A DNA stretch of 64,000 bases from Candidatus Heimdallarchaeota archaeon (GTDB lineage Archaea; Asgardarchaeota; Heimdallarchaeia; Hodarchaeales; Hodarchaeaceae), in NCBI GenBank assembly GCA_020353515.1, contig CP070695.1, forward strand, positions 2,293,921-2,357,920. The letters run 5' to 3'. Made by a program: the position numbers and the translations under genes. How positions within the stretch are numbered: the first letter of the stretch is position 1; each line of letters opens with the position of its first letter. Under the pieces are notes generated by a model, which saw only the letters and a list, made by a program, of their open reading frames with translations, had not been told where the DNA came from and searched no databases. Shown here one piece after another: positions 44,089 to 53,042 of this stretch.

Positions 44089-44388
44089 TCACTCAGAAAA
44101 TTCCCAAAATAACACTTCAAAGTGATCTCCATGAGAAATAACTTTAAAGTACCCTGGGAGATCAGCTTGGCCTAAAATTTTCTTTGTATAGAATTTAATT
44201 TTTCGAGAGGGTAATCCTTCAATTTTTAAAGTCTTCCCTTCTTTTGTAGCCTTAATATTTTCTTTTTCTTGAATTAAAGCTATAATATCATCAATTAATT
44301 CGGATTTTGGAATCTTTGAGAGATCGACTTTTACCATAAGGATTTCTCCATTTTCTGGAATTTTTTGAGTAGACACCTTTAACGTCAT
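44089..44388 (-). CDS. rpl22e: Ribosomal protein eL22, eukaryote type
   Basis: A 99-residue protein that I identify as eL22 by pattern: 'KVDLSKIPKSELIDDIIALIQEK' (~19-41) corresponds to the first helix of L22e, and 'LPSRKIKFYTKKIL' (~58-71) plus 'YFKVISHGDHFEVLFWEF' (~79-96) match the eukaryotic 'FSKRYLKYLTKKYL...WLRVVA...YELRYFQI'. eL22 binds 23S/28S rRNA on the large-subunit surface. It is absent from most archaea and known from Asgard lineages, which is why it helps place the window. Its start ATG 44388 has no clear ribosome binding site. Confidence 0.82.
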   Translation of the reverse strand: MTLKVSTQKIPENGEILMVKVDLSKIPKSELIDDIIALIQEKENIKATKEGKTLKIEGLPSRKIKFYTKKILGQADLPGYFKVISHGDHFEVLFWEFSE

Positions 44389-44851
44389 CGTATCAAGCCC
44401 TTCTGCTCACATCTACGTGACAACGGCAGTCTATCTCGTTATGTGCAAAGATGTTCATCCAACTGATAGTGTTGGTAGTCTTGCACTATTAAATTTGCGA
44501 TCACCAATAAATGGTTTCGTAGTGATGTGTGTCCGTGTTCTAACGATTCATTCAAACAATTTAATTCTTTATTTAAATAAATGTAGCAATACAATTTCCA
44601 AATGTTGGTACTGACCTCCTTTATTTCAATTGCTAGTTGTTTGAAGTCAATATTTTCTGTTGAATACCAATTATATCTATTATTTCTTGGTGAGCGTATT
44701 TTACGTGTTATTCCTGCAGCTATTCGGTCGTATTTTTGAAAGGTTTGGATTAGTGGACAGTTTATTTCCTCATGATGTTATCTTAACAATTTCATCAATT
44801 CCAAATCCTCTAATTCTGTTTCAACATAGATCGTCAAAGATTATGATCTCA
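44389..44851. other. Intergenic region between the nadE-like and eL22 genes
   Basis: About 460 bases without a convincing gene. Two open frames of 65 and 77 codons on the plus strand look random. The part nearest eL22 (44400-44540) is a little richer in G+C than the rest, but I could not fold it into a clear RNA or find tRNA or C/D motifs. Confidence 0.3.
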
Positions 44852-45784
44852 TTAAAATTCAGGAATCAAAGGAACCGATCGTGCATAATTTGAAGCTTGA
44901 TAATAGAAGGTTACTTTTTCAATCGCGTCTACAGAGAGATTAGTTTCTTGAAATATTTCTTGAATCGAGAAACCTGATTCTAATCTTATTAAAATGCGAT
45001 CGACATCTTCAGAATTCAATCCAAAAAAGAAGTTATAGGCTGGAGGTTTTTTGAATTCCTTTGTAGTTAAATATTCTCGAAACCCAAGATGTTCAGCTAG
45101 TTGAATGACTTGAGTTCGGTAAATATTGGCCAATGGTAAAAAATCACAAGCATGATAAGTACCAAACTTTGTAAAAAATCCTAAAAGCCATTCACTTTTG
45201 TTCGTAGAGCCAATGACGGATTTATTTTCTGTCTCTCCTAGTAAGAATGCTAATAACACACTTAAGCGAATTTGACTTTTATGATAGGCAATGGTGTTCT
45301 GAATGAAGTTCTCTCGTGGTGATGATGGTTTTTTCATGGGAGGAAAATAAGTTTTCTCTTGAATTTCTGGAGCAGCCATACTTCTCAAAAGAAAATAACT
45401 CAAATTATAATTAAGAAGAGGACTAGTGTCATAAAACATTGGCCTTCTTTCATAAAAAATTTTCCTAATCTCTTTGAGGGCTCCTTCCATGTTAATAAAC
45501 ACAATATTCTCCTTAGGAAGGTTAATAAATCGATTTATTTCTGCTAAAGACATTCTTTCCTTTGGTGCCTTGTAAATAAATCGTCCTCTAGTCACTATAA
45601 GTTTAATATTCTCATTTCCTACTATTTCTTTAGCAATGTGAACATTGATTAATGATTCGATACAATCACTAAATATTACGACAAGTCCATTGATATCTCT
45701 TTGCTCTAGCTTGACACGAATAAAATCAATGATTTTTGCTTTAATATCAACTGGATCAATTCTAAGATTGTTATCAATTGTCAT
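44852..45784 (-). CDS. NAD synthetase (NadE) homologue with degenerate PP-loop
   Basis: A 310-residue NadE-family protein. The second half is well conserved: 'GSTNKSEWLLGFFTKFGTYHACDFLPLANIYRTQV' (~197-231) parallels the 'GTGNKSE..GYFTKYGD...DI.PI..LYKTQV' core, and 'GLNSEDVDRIL' (~265-275) the 'LG..YE.LD.IL' end. But the ATP pyrophosphatase loop S-G-G-x-D-S is replaced by F-S-D-C-I-E-S (~43-49), and the following DT-type loops are altered. ATP use as in NadE is doubtful; it may be inactive or repurposed. It is alone on its strand, divergent from the transporter gene. Confidence 0.8.
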   Translation of the reverse strand: MTIDNNLRIDPVDIKAKIIDFIRVKLEQRDINGLVVIFSDCIESLINVHIAKEIVGNENIKLIVTRGRFIYKAPKERMSLAEINRFINLPKENIVFINMEGALKEIRKIFYERRPMFYDTSPLLNYNLSYFLLRSMAAPEIQEKTYFPPMKKPSSPRENFIQNTIAYHKSQIRLSVLLAFLLGETENKSVIGSTNKSEWLLGFFTKFGTYHACDFLPLANIYRTQVIQLAEHLGFREYLTTKEFKKPPAYNFFFGLNSEDVDRILIRLESGFSIQEIFQETNLSVDAIEKVTFYYQASNYARSVPLIPEF

Positions 45785-45949
45785 CCTTATTCTCCTTTAT
45801 TAAATAATGTGAATTTTCCCCCTTATATTTATTTCAATCCCTGTCACATTCAAATTATATTCATCATTCTTTCAATATGAAGAGTAATAAGGAGGCGAAT
45901 AATTTTTAGAAAAAAAATAAAAGTGATGTGCTCACTATGATAAGTAACA

Positions 45950-47371
45950 ATGATTTCATCGAGGTTGTCAACAAATCGGATAAAACAGATACTACTAATT
46001 TTCTTTTTTATTGTAATATTAAGTTTTTTAATAATTTTTTATTTACTAAATCCACGTATTGGAAAAATGGTTATTTTTTCGCTTGTTTTTATTGTCGCTT
46101 TCCTCCTTGTTGCGAAATATCATCATGAACAACTTACTATCATCTTAGTTTCTTGCTTAATCGTGTTAACTTTAGCAATTTTTTTGTTAGAAGACTTTAC
46201 TTGGAATAATGTGGTTGATCACTATATAGAATGGGAAGTTCTAGCTGTAGTTTTTGGTATGTCACTCCTAGTCGAAACAATATCCGATACAGGATTGTTT
46301 GACTGGTTAATCATAAGAATCTTGAAGATTTCTAAAGGAGAGGTTTTCCCCCTGTTCGTTCTGACCTTTATATTAACGATTTTATTATCATCTGTGCTAG
46401 CCAACGTTACAGCAATGATTCTCGTTGGTTCAATGATTATAACGACTTGTAAAGGTCTTGACTATGATCCTACTCCCTTTATACTTGGTGCTGTTCTTGC
46501 TACTGACCTTGCTGGTATGTCAACAGTAGTATCTTCTTTACCTGCAATTTTAGTAGGAGCAAAGGCGGAAATAGGTTTTATTGAATTTCTTGTAGTTTCA
46601 TTACCATTTGTGGTTTTGTCTATTCCATTATGTATTTTTTACTTGAAAAAATTCTTTCCCCCAGAGAAAATTCCACTAAAGGAAAAATCAAGTATTGACA
46701 CTCAAATGATTTTATCTTTAGATCCATGGGTAGTAGTAGATGATATTACGAAATTCAGGTTAGCATTCGTCTCATTAGCAATAACAATTATCGGATTTGC
46801 TCTTGCTCAACCCATGAATATACCTATTGGGGTTGTAGCTATCTCTGGTGGAATAATTGCAATTGTACTTACAAGGCCAAATGAACATGAACTAATTGGA
46901 AAACTAAATTGGAGTGCTCTACTTCTGTTTGCAGGACTCTTTATTTTAGTTGGCACATTAGAAGAGACTGAAGTGTTAATTGACATTGCTCACTGGCTTA
47001 AAGAGATAAGTGGAGGCGATCTTTTTCTTTCTGGTATTCTTATTCTTATAATTACAGGATTTTTCAGCGGCCTCCTAGACAACATTCCTGTCACAGCAGC
47101 ACTTATTCCAGTAGTAGAAGATATGAATACAGCATATATTGATTCTAATCCTCGGTATCTCTGGTTTATCTTAGTTTTTTCTGGGGCGCTGGGAGGAGGT
47201 TGGACACCTTTTGGTTCCGCAGCAGGAATTTTGGCTGTCTCTTTTCTTGCTAAAAAACGACGTCCATTGGAGTTTAAAACGTTCGTCCTTTGTCTTCTAC
47301 CCATATCTGTTGTCCTATTAATCCTTAGTGGGATCTATCTTTCAATCCTAGCCTTAGCAGGTTTCATTTAA
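45950..47371 (+). CDS. Ion transporter, NhaD/ArsB-like
   Basis: A 473-residue polytopic membrane protein of the ion transporter (IT) superfamily, with 11-12 hydrophobic segments. The paired re-entrant regions are visible as 'LSSVLANVTAMILVGSMI' (~145-162) and 'ITGFFSGLLDNIPVTAALIPVV' (~365-386), the second carrying the family 'S...DNIP.T....P'. The end has 'GGGWTPFGSAAGILAV' (~425-440). Members move arsenite, sodium/protons or dicarboxylates; the substrate cannot be decided. It is divergent from the nadE-like gene and convergent with a broken stress-protein gene. Confidence 0.88.
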   Translation: MISSRLSTNRIKQILLIFFFIVILSFLIIFYLLNPRIGKMVIFSLVFIVAFLLVAKYHHEQLTIILVSCLIVLTLAIFLLEDFTWNNVVDHYIEWEVLAVVFGMSLLVETISDTGLFDWLIIRILKISKGEVFPLFVLTFILTILLSSVLANVTAMILVGSMIITTCKGLDYDPTPFILGAVLATDLAGMSTVVSSLPAILVGAKAEIGFIEFLVVSLPFVVLSIPLCIFYLKKFFPPEKIPLKEKSSIDTQMILSLDPWVVVDDITKFRLAFVSLAITIIGFALAQPMNIPIGVVAISGGIIAIVLTRPNEHELIGKLNWSALLLFAGLFILVGTLEETEVLIDIAHWLKEISGGDLFLSGILILIITGFFSGLLDNIPVTAALIPVVEDMNTAYIDSNPRYLWFILVFSGALGGGWTPFGSAAGILAVSFLAKKRRPLEFKTFVLCLLPISVVLLILSGIYLSILALAGFI

Positions 47372-47577
47372 AATCAATAAAGAAAGTGTTGATGTTTAAC
47401 TCATAATAAATAATAACACAATTTTAGAGTTGTTGCAAGATTATTGTGAATCCACTACTATCATTTGTGAAAATTTCTGGAACACTTTGAATCTAATTTT
47501 CTCTTTTTAATTAATCAACCAGAAGAATATAAGAAACTTAACTTCGTTTTCTATATCAAATTTTTTTTGGTAAAATT

Positions 47578-48278
47578 CTATTCTAATGGAGGGAAAATTA
47601 GAACGTTCGATGTTTGATTGCACAACGAGAGTATGATTCTTTGAGCATCATTTTCAATTATTTTCAATGCTTGAAACAAAATTAGAGCATCAGCTTCCTC
47701 TGACATTAAATTGCAGAATTCCTTTAAAGCAAATTGACCATCCATAAATTTAATTCTGATATCTTCAGTGAAACTCTTTAATTTTTCTTCAATAATTTCC
47801 ATATAAGTTTTCACTCACTCAATTTTCTTTTCAGATAGTTCTGAATAGTATAAACTGACTTCTGCATCTCTTGACATGAGCGCAAATAACCATCTAAAAA
47901 AATCTTTTCTAAATATAGATTTTCTTATAAGCACCTTAATGTTACCAAAATTTTTTGAGTGTGTCGAACAAGATATATTGGGATAGAATTCTCCATTAAG
48001 CATTTATTTATCATATTATCTATTGTTGTGCCTAAACAAGTATTAGATTGTTTTTCCTCTGGAGCAAATAAAGTAAAAGGAACTGGAATAATAATAAAAT
48101 CAATTTTACGTTGATTTAGAATCTCTTCAATGCGAAAGAATGGAGCTTTTTCTTCATCAGTTAAAAATGCAACGTCAAAAAGTTCATCTTCACCATGAAA
48201 TTCCCGTTTCACTTTTTCGATTAGTATAGGAAGAGTTTCAAGTTTAATTCTAGCTTCTTTTACTTCCCCATCTTTCAT
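47578..48278 (-). pseudogene. Broken tandem universal stress protein (USP) gene
   Basis: Three open pieces rebuild one two-domain USP. Piece 1 (48278-47925) has the C-terminal half of a USP fold: 'IDFIIIPVPF' and 'TTIDNMINKCLMENSIPIYLVR'. Piece 2 (to 47818) continues in another frame with 'NIKVLIRKSIFRKDFFRWLFALM' and 'AEVSLYYS', a new USP start. Piece 3 (47814-47578) is in the same frame as piece 2 after a single TGA and gives 'EEADALILFQ' and 'AQRIILSLCNQTSNVLIF', a USP end. The shift can be repaired by one extra base in the A6 run (T6 on plus at 47951-47956). The total, 701 bases, is one short of a multiple of three. Sequencing error, decay or split genes are all possible. Confidence 0.65.
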
Positions 48279-48510
48279 GAAACTGTTTTATCAAGTGAAA
48301 AATGAATTCTTCACGGTTGAATCAACAAATCTTAGAGAATTCCTAGATTTAAAAGCAAGCTCTAAATATATGTTTGAGATTCTCTTGATCATGCTTACCC
48401 AGTTTTCCCATCTTTTTCAACTTCAACAAGTGTATTAGTAATCGCTAAGTAACGTATGTTATACTAAAAATACTAAGATTAAGCAAGCTACCCCATAAAA
48501 TCGAATCAAG

Positions 48511-49047
48511 TCAATTGAGGTCAGAAAAGGAAGAATCAGTGAGAGTATTATCGAGATAACTGAGGAGAAGTTCAAGATTGTAATTGTTTCTTTCTCCAAT
48601 CAAATTTGATTCAAATGCAATGAATTTTGAGCATTCATGATTTTGTTTTGATGGTGATAACCGATTATACGAGCATGCACGGCTAATATCTAGAACTACT
48701 GATTCAAATGGTTTAGATAATAAATCTTGGCGCACTTGAGATTCAGAGAAAAGACCATTGGCTAATCCTGAAGAAATGATGGGCTCAGCTTTCATTATAT
48801 AACCTAATAAGCAATCAACATGAGTGATATATCCTTCCTCGTTCCCAACTACAATTTTTTGTTCAAAAAGCTCCTCAATCGTAATTCTTCTCCCACAATG
48901 AGAACATATCAACCCACCTCCGTTGATAATGAGGTCATAAACCACAAATAGATCAATTTCACTTTCGTCGATGTCCAATTGCCTCATTACTCCAGTTATC
49001 AACCTGTTGGGGCTTTTTAGATTCAGGACGAACGGATAAACACTCAT
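48511..49047 (-). CDS. Hypothetical protein with a CxxC zinc-binding motif
   Basis: An unrecognised 178-residue soluble protein. A likely zinc site is formed by 'ICSHCGRR' (~47-54) and 'HVDC' (~76-79), a C-x2-C...H-x2-C pattern. The remainder is helical with another cysteine cluster of unclear role (~108-140). The N-terminus (MSVYPFVLNLKSP) is not a signal peptide. It is alone on the strand, and no neighbour suggests a function. It could be a small regulatory or adaptor protein. Confidence 0.65.
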   Translation of the reverse strand: MSVYPFVLNLKSPNRLITGVMRQLDIDESEIDLFVVYDLIINGGGLICSHCGRRITIEELFEQKIVVGNEEGYITHVDCLLGYIMKAEPIISSGLANGLFSESQVRQDLLSKPFESVVLDISRACSYNRLSPSKQNHECSKFIAFESNLIGERNNYNLELLLSYLDNTLTDSSFSDLN

Positions 49048-49441
49048 TATTTATAGTATTTTCTATCAATTTCAAAACTGAATTAATATGCCTCTTACCT
49101 TTTCATTATTTAAATTGAACTGAATAAGTTATTGGACTATTATAAGGATCTCTTGGTTAGGGTAATTGAACATTAAGTTTTCTTTAACTAGATGCATTCG
49201 CTTTCAAGTAAAAAAGTATATTTGAACTAACCACTCCAATAAATTACTTGTTCTTTTTCGAAAATGGAGATAAAATCGATCTGTTTTATGTAAAGAAAAG
49301 TTTTTCTAAAATTTATCATTTTAGTTCAATTGCCTAATAGGTTGGATTTAGATAGCTCCTCGTTTATATCCAGCAAGATTATTGGATTAAAACGATAATT
49401 TCATCAGTATAATAGAATTTAACAGGTAGGTATGATTAAAA
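49048..49441. other. Divergent AT-rich intergenic region
   Basis: Nearly 400 bases with very high A+T between divergent genes. No repeat, hairpin or RNA motif stands out; promoters for both flanking genes must lie here. Confidence 0.35.
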
Positions 49442-49717
49442 ATGGAGGATAAGATTGAGAATTCTAAGATGTTGTTGCAACAAATCTCTTCTGATCATAG
49501 TGTTCCAAAGAACATTCGAAGAGCTGCAAAAGAAGCTTTTGTAGCTATCACTGGTAAGAATACTCGAGATGATGACCCTCCAGAAGTACGTGCAAATTTA
49601 GCCATTTCAATTTTAGACGAAATCAGTCAAGATCCTAATTGTCCGCTTTTCGCCAGAACCACTATTTGGAATGTCCTTTCCCTCCTCGAAACTATTACCT
49701 CCGAAAATCTTGACTAG
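49442..49717 (+). CDS. UPF0147 family protein
   Basis: A 91-residue all-helical protein of the archaea-specific UPF0147 family, function unknown. The family signature is clear in 'DHSVPKNIRRAAKEA' (~19-33), 'DPPEVRANLAISILDEISQDPNCP' (split ~44-67) and 'ARTTIWNVLSLLE' (~70-82). Length and start (ATG 49442) are typical. It is convergent with the eL38 gene, 9 bases apart. Confidence 0.93.
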   Translation: MEDKIENSKMLLQQISSDHSVPKNIRRAAKEAFVAITGKNTRDDDPPEVRANLAISILDEISQDPNCPLFARTTIWNVLSLLETITSENLD

Positions 49718-49726
49718 TTTTTATTT

Positions 49727-49942
49727 TTATACTTCTTCAACAGGGATATTCAGGTTCTGCACAATCTCATTCGCTTCTTTTGGGTTTGTTTTATATGTAT
49801 ATAGACGTTTTTTTGTTCTAAGCTTCAGTTTAACTATCTCAGAGTTTTTTAGTCGTTTAACATAGCAGATCGAAGCCAATCCTAGTGTTGTCATAAATTC
49901 TTCCTTAGATTTTAGTTCTTCCGGCAATTTTATCTTCCTCAT
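49727..49942 (-). CDS. rpl38e: Ribosomal protein eL38
   Basis: A 71-residue protein that I identify as eL38. The core 'KNSEIVKLKLRTKKRLYTYKTN' (~32-53) parallels the eukaryotic '[20 protein letters not shown]', and 'KEANEIVQNLNIPVEEV' the final 'KAEKLKQSLPPGLAVKEL'. The N-terminus (MRKIKLPEELKSKEEFM) has the same 'KI.E...FL' start. eL38 is a peripheral large-subunit protein found in eukaryotes and some archaea (TACK and Asgard groups). It lies 63 bases downstream of nob1 on the same strand, in a run of translation-linked genes. Confidence 0.82.
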   Translation of the reverse strand: MRKIKLPEELKSKEEFMTTLGLASICYVKRLKNSEIVKLKLRTKKRLYTYKTNPKEANEIVQNLNIPVEEV

Positions 49943-50005
49943 GAAGAAATATCTTCATCAGTTCGATTTTTTATTGATTTTTTATTGTTATTCTATTAAT
50001 TTTGA

Positions 50006-50518
50006 TTATAATTTTGTTGTTTCAATTGATACTCGCTTCACAATTCCCCCACAGATTGGACATATTTCTACCGCATCTTTAATTTTTTTACCACAACTTT
50101 TACATTTCAGTTGCCATTTACGAAGATATGTAATTTTCTTTCCACTGACAACTTTTATTGGGATGTTTAAGTAGAGAGCAGCATTTTGTAAATTCAGATC
50201 ATTAGAGACTAAAGCTCCTTCTAATTGGAGTGCTAAAGCTAAAACTTCAATATCTACATGCGATAGCGTAGTTTGTGGATCTATCGTTTGGATTCGTTTC
50301 TTCAGTTCTTCAATCAACTTTTTTTGAGGAGAACTTGTTCTTAAACGGTCTGAATACTTCAGAATGTCTAAATTCATCCGTGATCGGGAGTCCTTCAGCT
50401 CAGAGACGACACTATGAGTAGTAAAGAACGAAACGTTTGTGAGAGATTGAAGTTGAGGAAAATCCAATCTGATGAAAGCTGTTGCATCCAATACAAGAGT
50501 ATTTGGTTCTGAGGCCAT
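50006..50518 (-). CDS. nob1: Endonuclease Nob1 (PIN domain plus zinc ribbon)
   Basis: Nob1 makes the final cut at the 3' end of small-subunit rRNA. The 170-residue protein has a PIN domain with acidic residues in 'LDATAFIRLD' (~9-18), 'SELKD' (~39-43), 'HVDIEVLALA' (~86-95) and 'SNDLNLQNAA' (~103-112), followed by a zinc ribbon CKSC...CPIC (~138-156). Length is typical of archaeal Nob1. It begins 5 bases after the NAD kinase gene on the same strand, in the nadK-nob1-eL38 unit. Confidence 0.92.
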   Translation of the reverse strand: MASEPNTLVLDATAFIRLDFPQLQSLTNVSFFTTHSVVSELKDSRSRMNLDILKYSDRLRTSSPQKKLIEELKKRIQTIDPQTTLSHVDIEVLALALQLEGALVSNDLNLQNAALYLNIPIKVVSGKKITYLRKWQLKCKSCGKKIKDAVEICPICGGIVKRVSIETTKL

Positions 50519-50523
50519 TGTTT

Positions 50524-51378
50524 TTATTCCCGAATCTCTGGGTTGAAGTGTTGACGCAACCGTGCCATAAAAGAGCGTGAACGAAAGAATTTAACTGTTT
50601 CTTTAGAAGAACGAAAACTAATTTCTATAGGAGGATCATATTCAAGACTTATTTGACCATCGATTACTATTTTGATGGGATTTATTCGTGTTGCACACCG
50701 AATTTTGATATCACGCGATGATCCCAGTATAATTGGTCTGACTGCAAGATTGATTGGATTGATCCAAGAGATCTCAAAAGTATCAAGAAGTGGATCCAGT
50801 ACACATCCCCCACTGGAGAGACAATGTCCTGTAGAACCTATTGCCGTGGCAACAATGATTCCATCAGCTAGAGAGCTAGATATGAATTCACTGTCAACGA
50901 GGACACGAAAATCAATAGGTTTTAACAAATCCACGGAAGTAATAAGTATTTCATTGATCGCTGAACCTAAGCTATGACCATTAATTACGGCCTCAATCCG
51001 TTTATGCTCTTCAATATTGAATTTTCCAGATAAGAAATTACTAAAACTGGTGGTAACATCCTTAGGTTCGATTTCTGTCATGAATCCTTTTCTTCCTTTG
51101 TTAATAGATAAAATAGGTATATCAGGCCTAGTTCGAGCAATTCTAAGGATAGTACCATCCCCTCCTATTGAAACAATGCAATCTACATTCATATTCTCTA
51201 ATGATTCCTTTTGAAATGAATGTAAGGGCTTTATTTTTGCCAAAAAATCGTATAATTCTGGATTCAAGAAAAATGATACTGAAGAACTTTCCTCAACAGA
51301 AAGAATTTTTTGAATTATATCAGTAGTTTCCTGAAAGAGTACCTGTGAGACAATACCAATTCGTGATACTCTCACCAA
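50524..51378 (-). CDS. nadK: NAD kinase
   Basis: Phosphorylates NAD to NADP. The 284-residue protein carries 'SIGGDGTILRIAR' (~70-82) with the GGDG motif, 'GFMTEIEP' (~98-105), 'GSAINEILITS' (~139-149) with the NE/D motif, and 'ADGIIVATAIGSTGHCLSSGG' region (~172-192), the conserved TPTGSTAY-type loop. Length and order fit the family. Start ATG 51378. It is followed after 5 bases by nob1 and preceded by the aIF5A gene (29-bp gap). Confidence 0.94.
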   Translation of the reverse strand: MVRVSRIGIVSQVLFQETTDIIQKILSVEESSSVSFFLNPELYDFLAKIKPLHSFQKESLENMNVDCIVSIGGDGTILRIARTRPDIPILSINKGRKGFMTEIEPKDVTTSFSNFLSGKFNIEEHKRIEAVINGHSLGSAINEILITSVDLLKPIDFRVLVDSEFISSSLADGIIVATAIGSTGHCLSSGGCVLDPLLDTFEISWINPINLAVRPIILGSSRDIKIRCATRINPIKIVIDGQISLEYDPPIEISFRSSKETVKFFRSRSFMARLRQHFNPEIRE

Positions 51379-51407
51379 AGGCTATACAACTCGTTGAATG
51401 TTTTTTT

Positions 51408-51845
51408 TTAAAGAGACATTTCTCGGACTTGCATGATCTTACTCCGATCCATCACAATCCAATATTCTATTTCAACTGTTTTTCCAGCTGAGAATAATGA
51501 ATTGAGTTTATTGTTTAATTCCTCATCGGGGGGAGGATCTGCAACAAATGTATCATATGTCTCGTTATCCATAGCATGGACAAAGCCAGTATTGGTTTCA
51601 ACATTTGTAACTTGAGCAACACGTTTTTCAATTATTGGAACATTGATTCTTTTATCGACTGGTGAAATAAATTGCCTTTTTTGATTGTCAAACAGTCCGA
51701 TTAGCATCATCCTCGCTTTGGCTGCCCCATGTTTTCCAGGTTTACTTTTATCAATAGAGATAACTCTGCAAGGTTCGTTTGAATCGGGATCAATGATGTA
51801 ACGACCTATTTTTATACTACCAACTTTTTTAGGTTCATACGACAT
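51408..51845 (-). CDS. eif5a: Translation initiation factor aIF5A
   Basis: The archaeal IF5A/EF-P homologue, which helps ribosomes through difficult peptide bonds. The hypusine loop is visible as SKPGKHGAAKA (~34-44), with the modifiable Lys in GKHG. An N-terminal SH3-like domain and a C-terminal OB domain ('EIEYWIVMDRSKIMQVR') complete 145 residues, slightly longer than the usual ~130-140. It heads the eif5a-nadK-nob1-eL38 series. A small perfect hairpin, ATAGGG-CAAAA-CCCTAT (51884-51900), lies ~40 bases before its start. Confidence 0.95.
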   Translation of the reverse strand: MSYEPKKVGSIKIGRYIIDPDSNEPCRVISIDKSKPGKHGAAKARMMLIGLFDNQKRQFISPVDKRINVPIIEKRVAQVTNVETNTGFVHAMDNETYDTFVADPPPDEELNNKLNSLFSAGKTVEIEYWIVMDRSKIMQVREMSL

Positions 51846-52308
51846 AATCTAAGCACCATCTCTGGTTTTGTACAGCGTTTAAGATAGGGCAAAACCCTAT
51901 TTTAAAAATCCTTTGAACTTGGATACAAATTATTATATATCGGTACTATTAAGATGTAGAACATCACACCAAATAAATGTTTATCTTTTCTCGGTAGAAA
52001 ACTTGTCTCTATTCAAGCTGAACTATTCGAATTGCCCAACTAGTATGAATTCAGGAGTGGTAATAAAATTGCTAATTATAAACAAATTTCTAAAGAAAAT
52101 GATATTATGTCTCATAGTTTCTTTTTTTCAACTGATTACTGCCCCATTACTGTTTTTTGGTGAATGGTGATTATCTATAATTCTCTCTACTATCAAATTT
52201 GATATCATCTTTTACTACTGAGATACATACACTTAGTTGATAAGTTAAAATTTAATTCGAAGGAAATGAAAGAGATAAAGGAATAGAGTTATTATTTGGT
52301 GATTTTTA
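51846..52308. other. Divergent region between aIF5A and psmA
   Basis: About 460 bases of AT-rich sequence with promoters for two divergent units. A hairpin ATAGGG-CAAAA-CCCTAT lies at 51884-51900. An 85-codon plus-strand frame (51913-52170) has a hydrophobic, low-complexity look and no supporting signal; I do not call it. Confidence 0.35.
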
Positions 52309-53040
52309 TTGTTTGCGCCAAAGGGTTTAGGTTATGATAGAGGGAGTACTATTTTTAGTCCTGATGGACGTCTGTTTCAAGTTGAGTACGCTATCGAAGC
52401 TGTTAAACGCGGAACAACAGCCATTGGGGTTAAAACTGAAGAGGGGTGTTGTTTAGCAGTTCAGAAACGGTTGCACACATCTCTTGTTGAGAAAGAGATG
52501 GTAAAGAAAATCTTTGCTATCGATGATCACATTGCTGCAGCCATTGCAGGATTAACCGCTGATGCTCATGTTCTCGTGAATCAAGCACGAATTCAAGCAC
52601 AGATTCACAGGATTACATATAGCGAAGCTATAACTGTAGAGGCACTAACTCGTCGGTTAGCGAATTTAAAGCAGATGTACACTCAACACGCAGGAGTACG
52701 GCCATTTGGGGTTTCATTGTTAATAGCTGGATGTGATGAAATGATAGGCCCTCAATTATATATGACTGAACCAAGTGGTAGTTATTGGGGCTATCGAGCA
52801 ACTGCGATAGGCTCAAGTGCCCCCGCAATCATAGAATTTCTTGAGGGAGAATATCAAAAAATTGCTAAGACATTAGAAGACGGGAGTATAACTGCTTTAA
52901 AAGCCCTTAAGCAAGTATCTGAAGGGGATTTAGACCCCGAGATGATTGAAATCGCGGTGATCTCCAAGAAAACTCGAATTATTGAATATTTGCGCAAACA
53001 AGACATTATTACGCTTATCAAGCGTTTACAGGAGAGTTAA
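52309..53040 (+). CDS. psmA: Proteasome alpha subunit
   Basis: Outer ring subunit of the 20S proteasome. The N-terminus 'GYDRGSTIFSPDGRLFQVEYA' pattern (~8-27) is the alpha signature that gates the channel. Residues 'KRGTTAIGVKT' and 'ADAHVLVNQARIQAQIHRI' continue the fold. The 243-residue protein starts at TTG 52309; this gives the family N-terminus, and no ATG fits better. It is the first gene of a long plus-strand series, with SBDS 2 bases downstream, a classic archaeal arrangement linking proteasome and RNA processing. The beta subunit is not in the window. Confidence 0.95.
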   Translation: MFAPKGLGYDRGSTIFSPDGRLFQVEYAIEAVKRGTTAIGVKTEEGCCLAVQKRLHTSLVEKEMVKKIFAIDDHIAAAIAGLTADAHVLVNQARIQAQIHRITYSEAITVEALTRRLANLKQMYTQHAGVRPFGVSLLIAGCDEMIGPQLYMTEPSGSYWGYRATAIGSSAPAIIEFLEGEYQKIAKTLEDGSITALKALKQVSEGDLDPEMIEIAVISKKTRIIEYLRKQDIITLIKRLQES

Positions 53041-53042
53041 AG

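Noticed and set aside
44660..44893. A 77-codon plus-strand frame overlapping the nadE-like gene end
   Set aside because: It overlaps a well-supported gene on the other strand, and its translation looks random.
47815..47817. In-frame TGA as a selenocysteine codon in the USP gene
   Set aside because: The position is not a redox site in the USP fold, no SECIS-like hairpin was seen, and a frameshift lies in the same gene.
51913..52170. An 85-codon frame between aIF5A and psmA
   Set aside because: Low-complexity hydrophobic translation, no promoter or ribosome binding signal, and no recognisable pattern.
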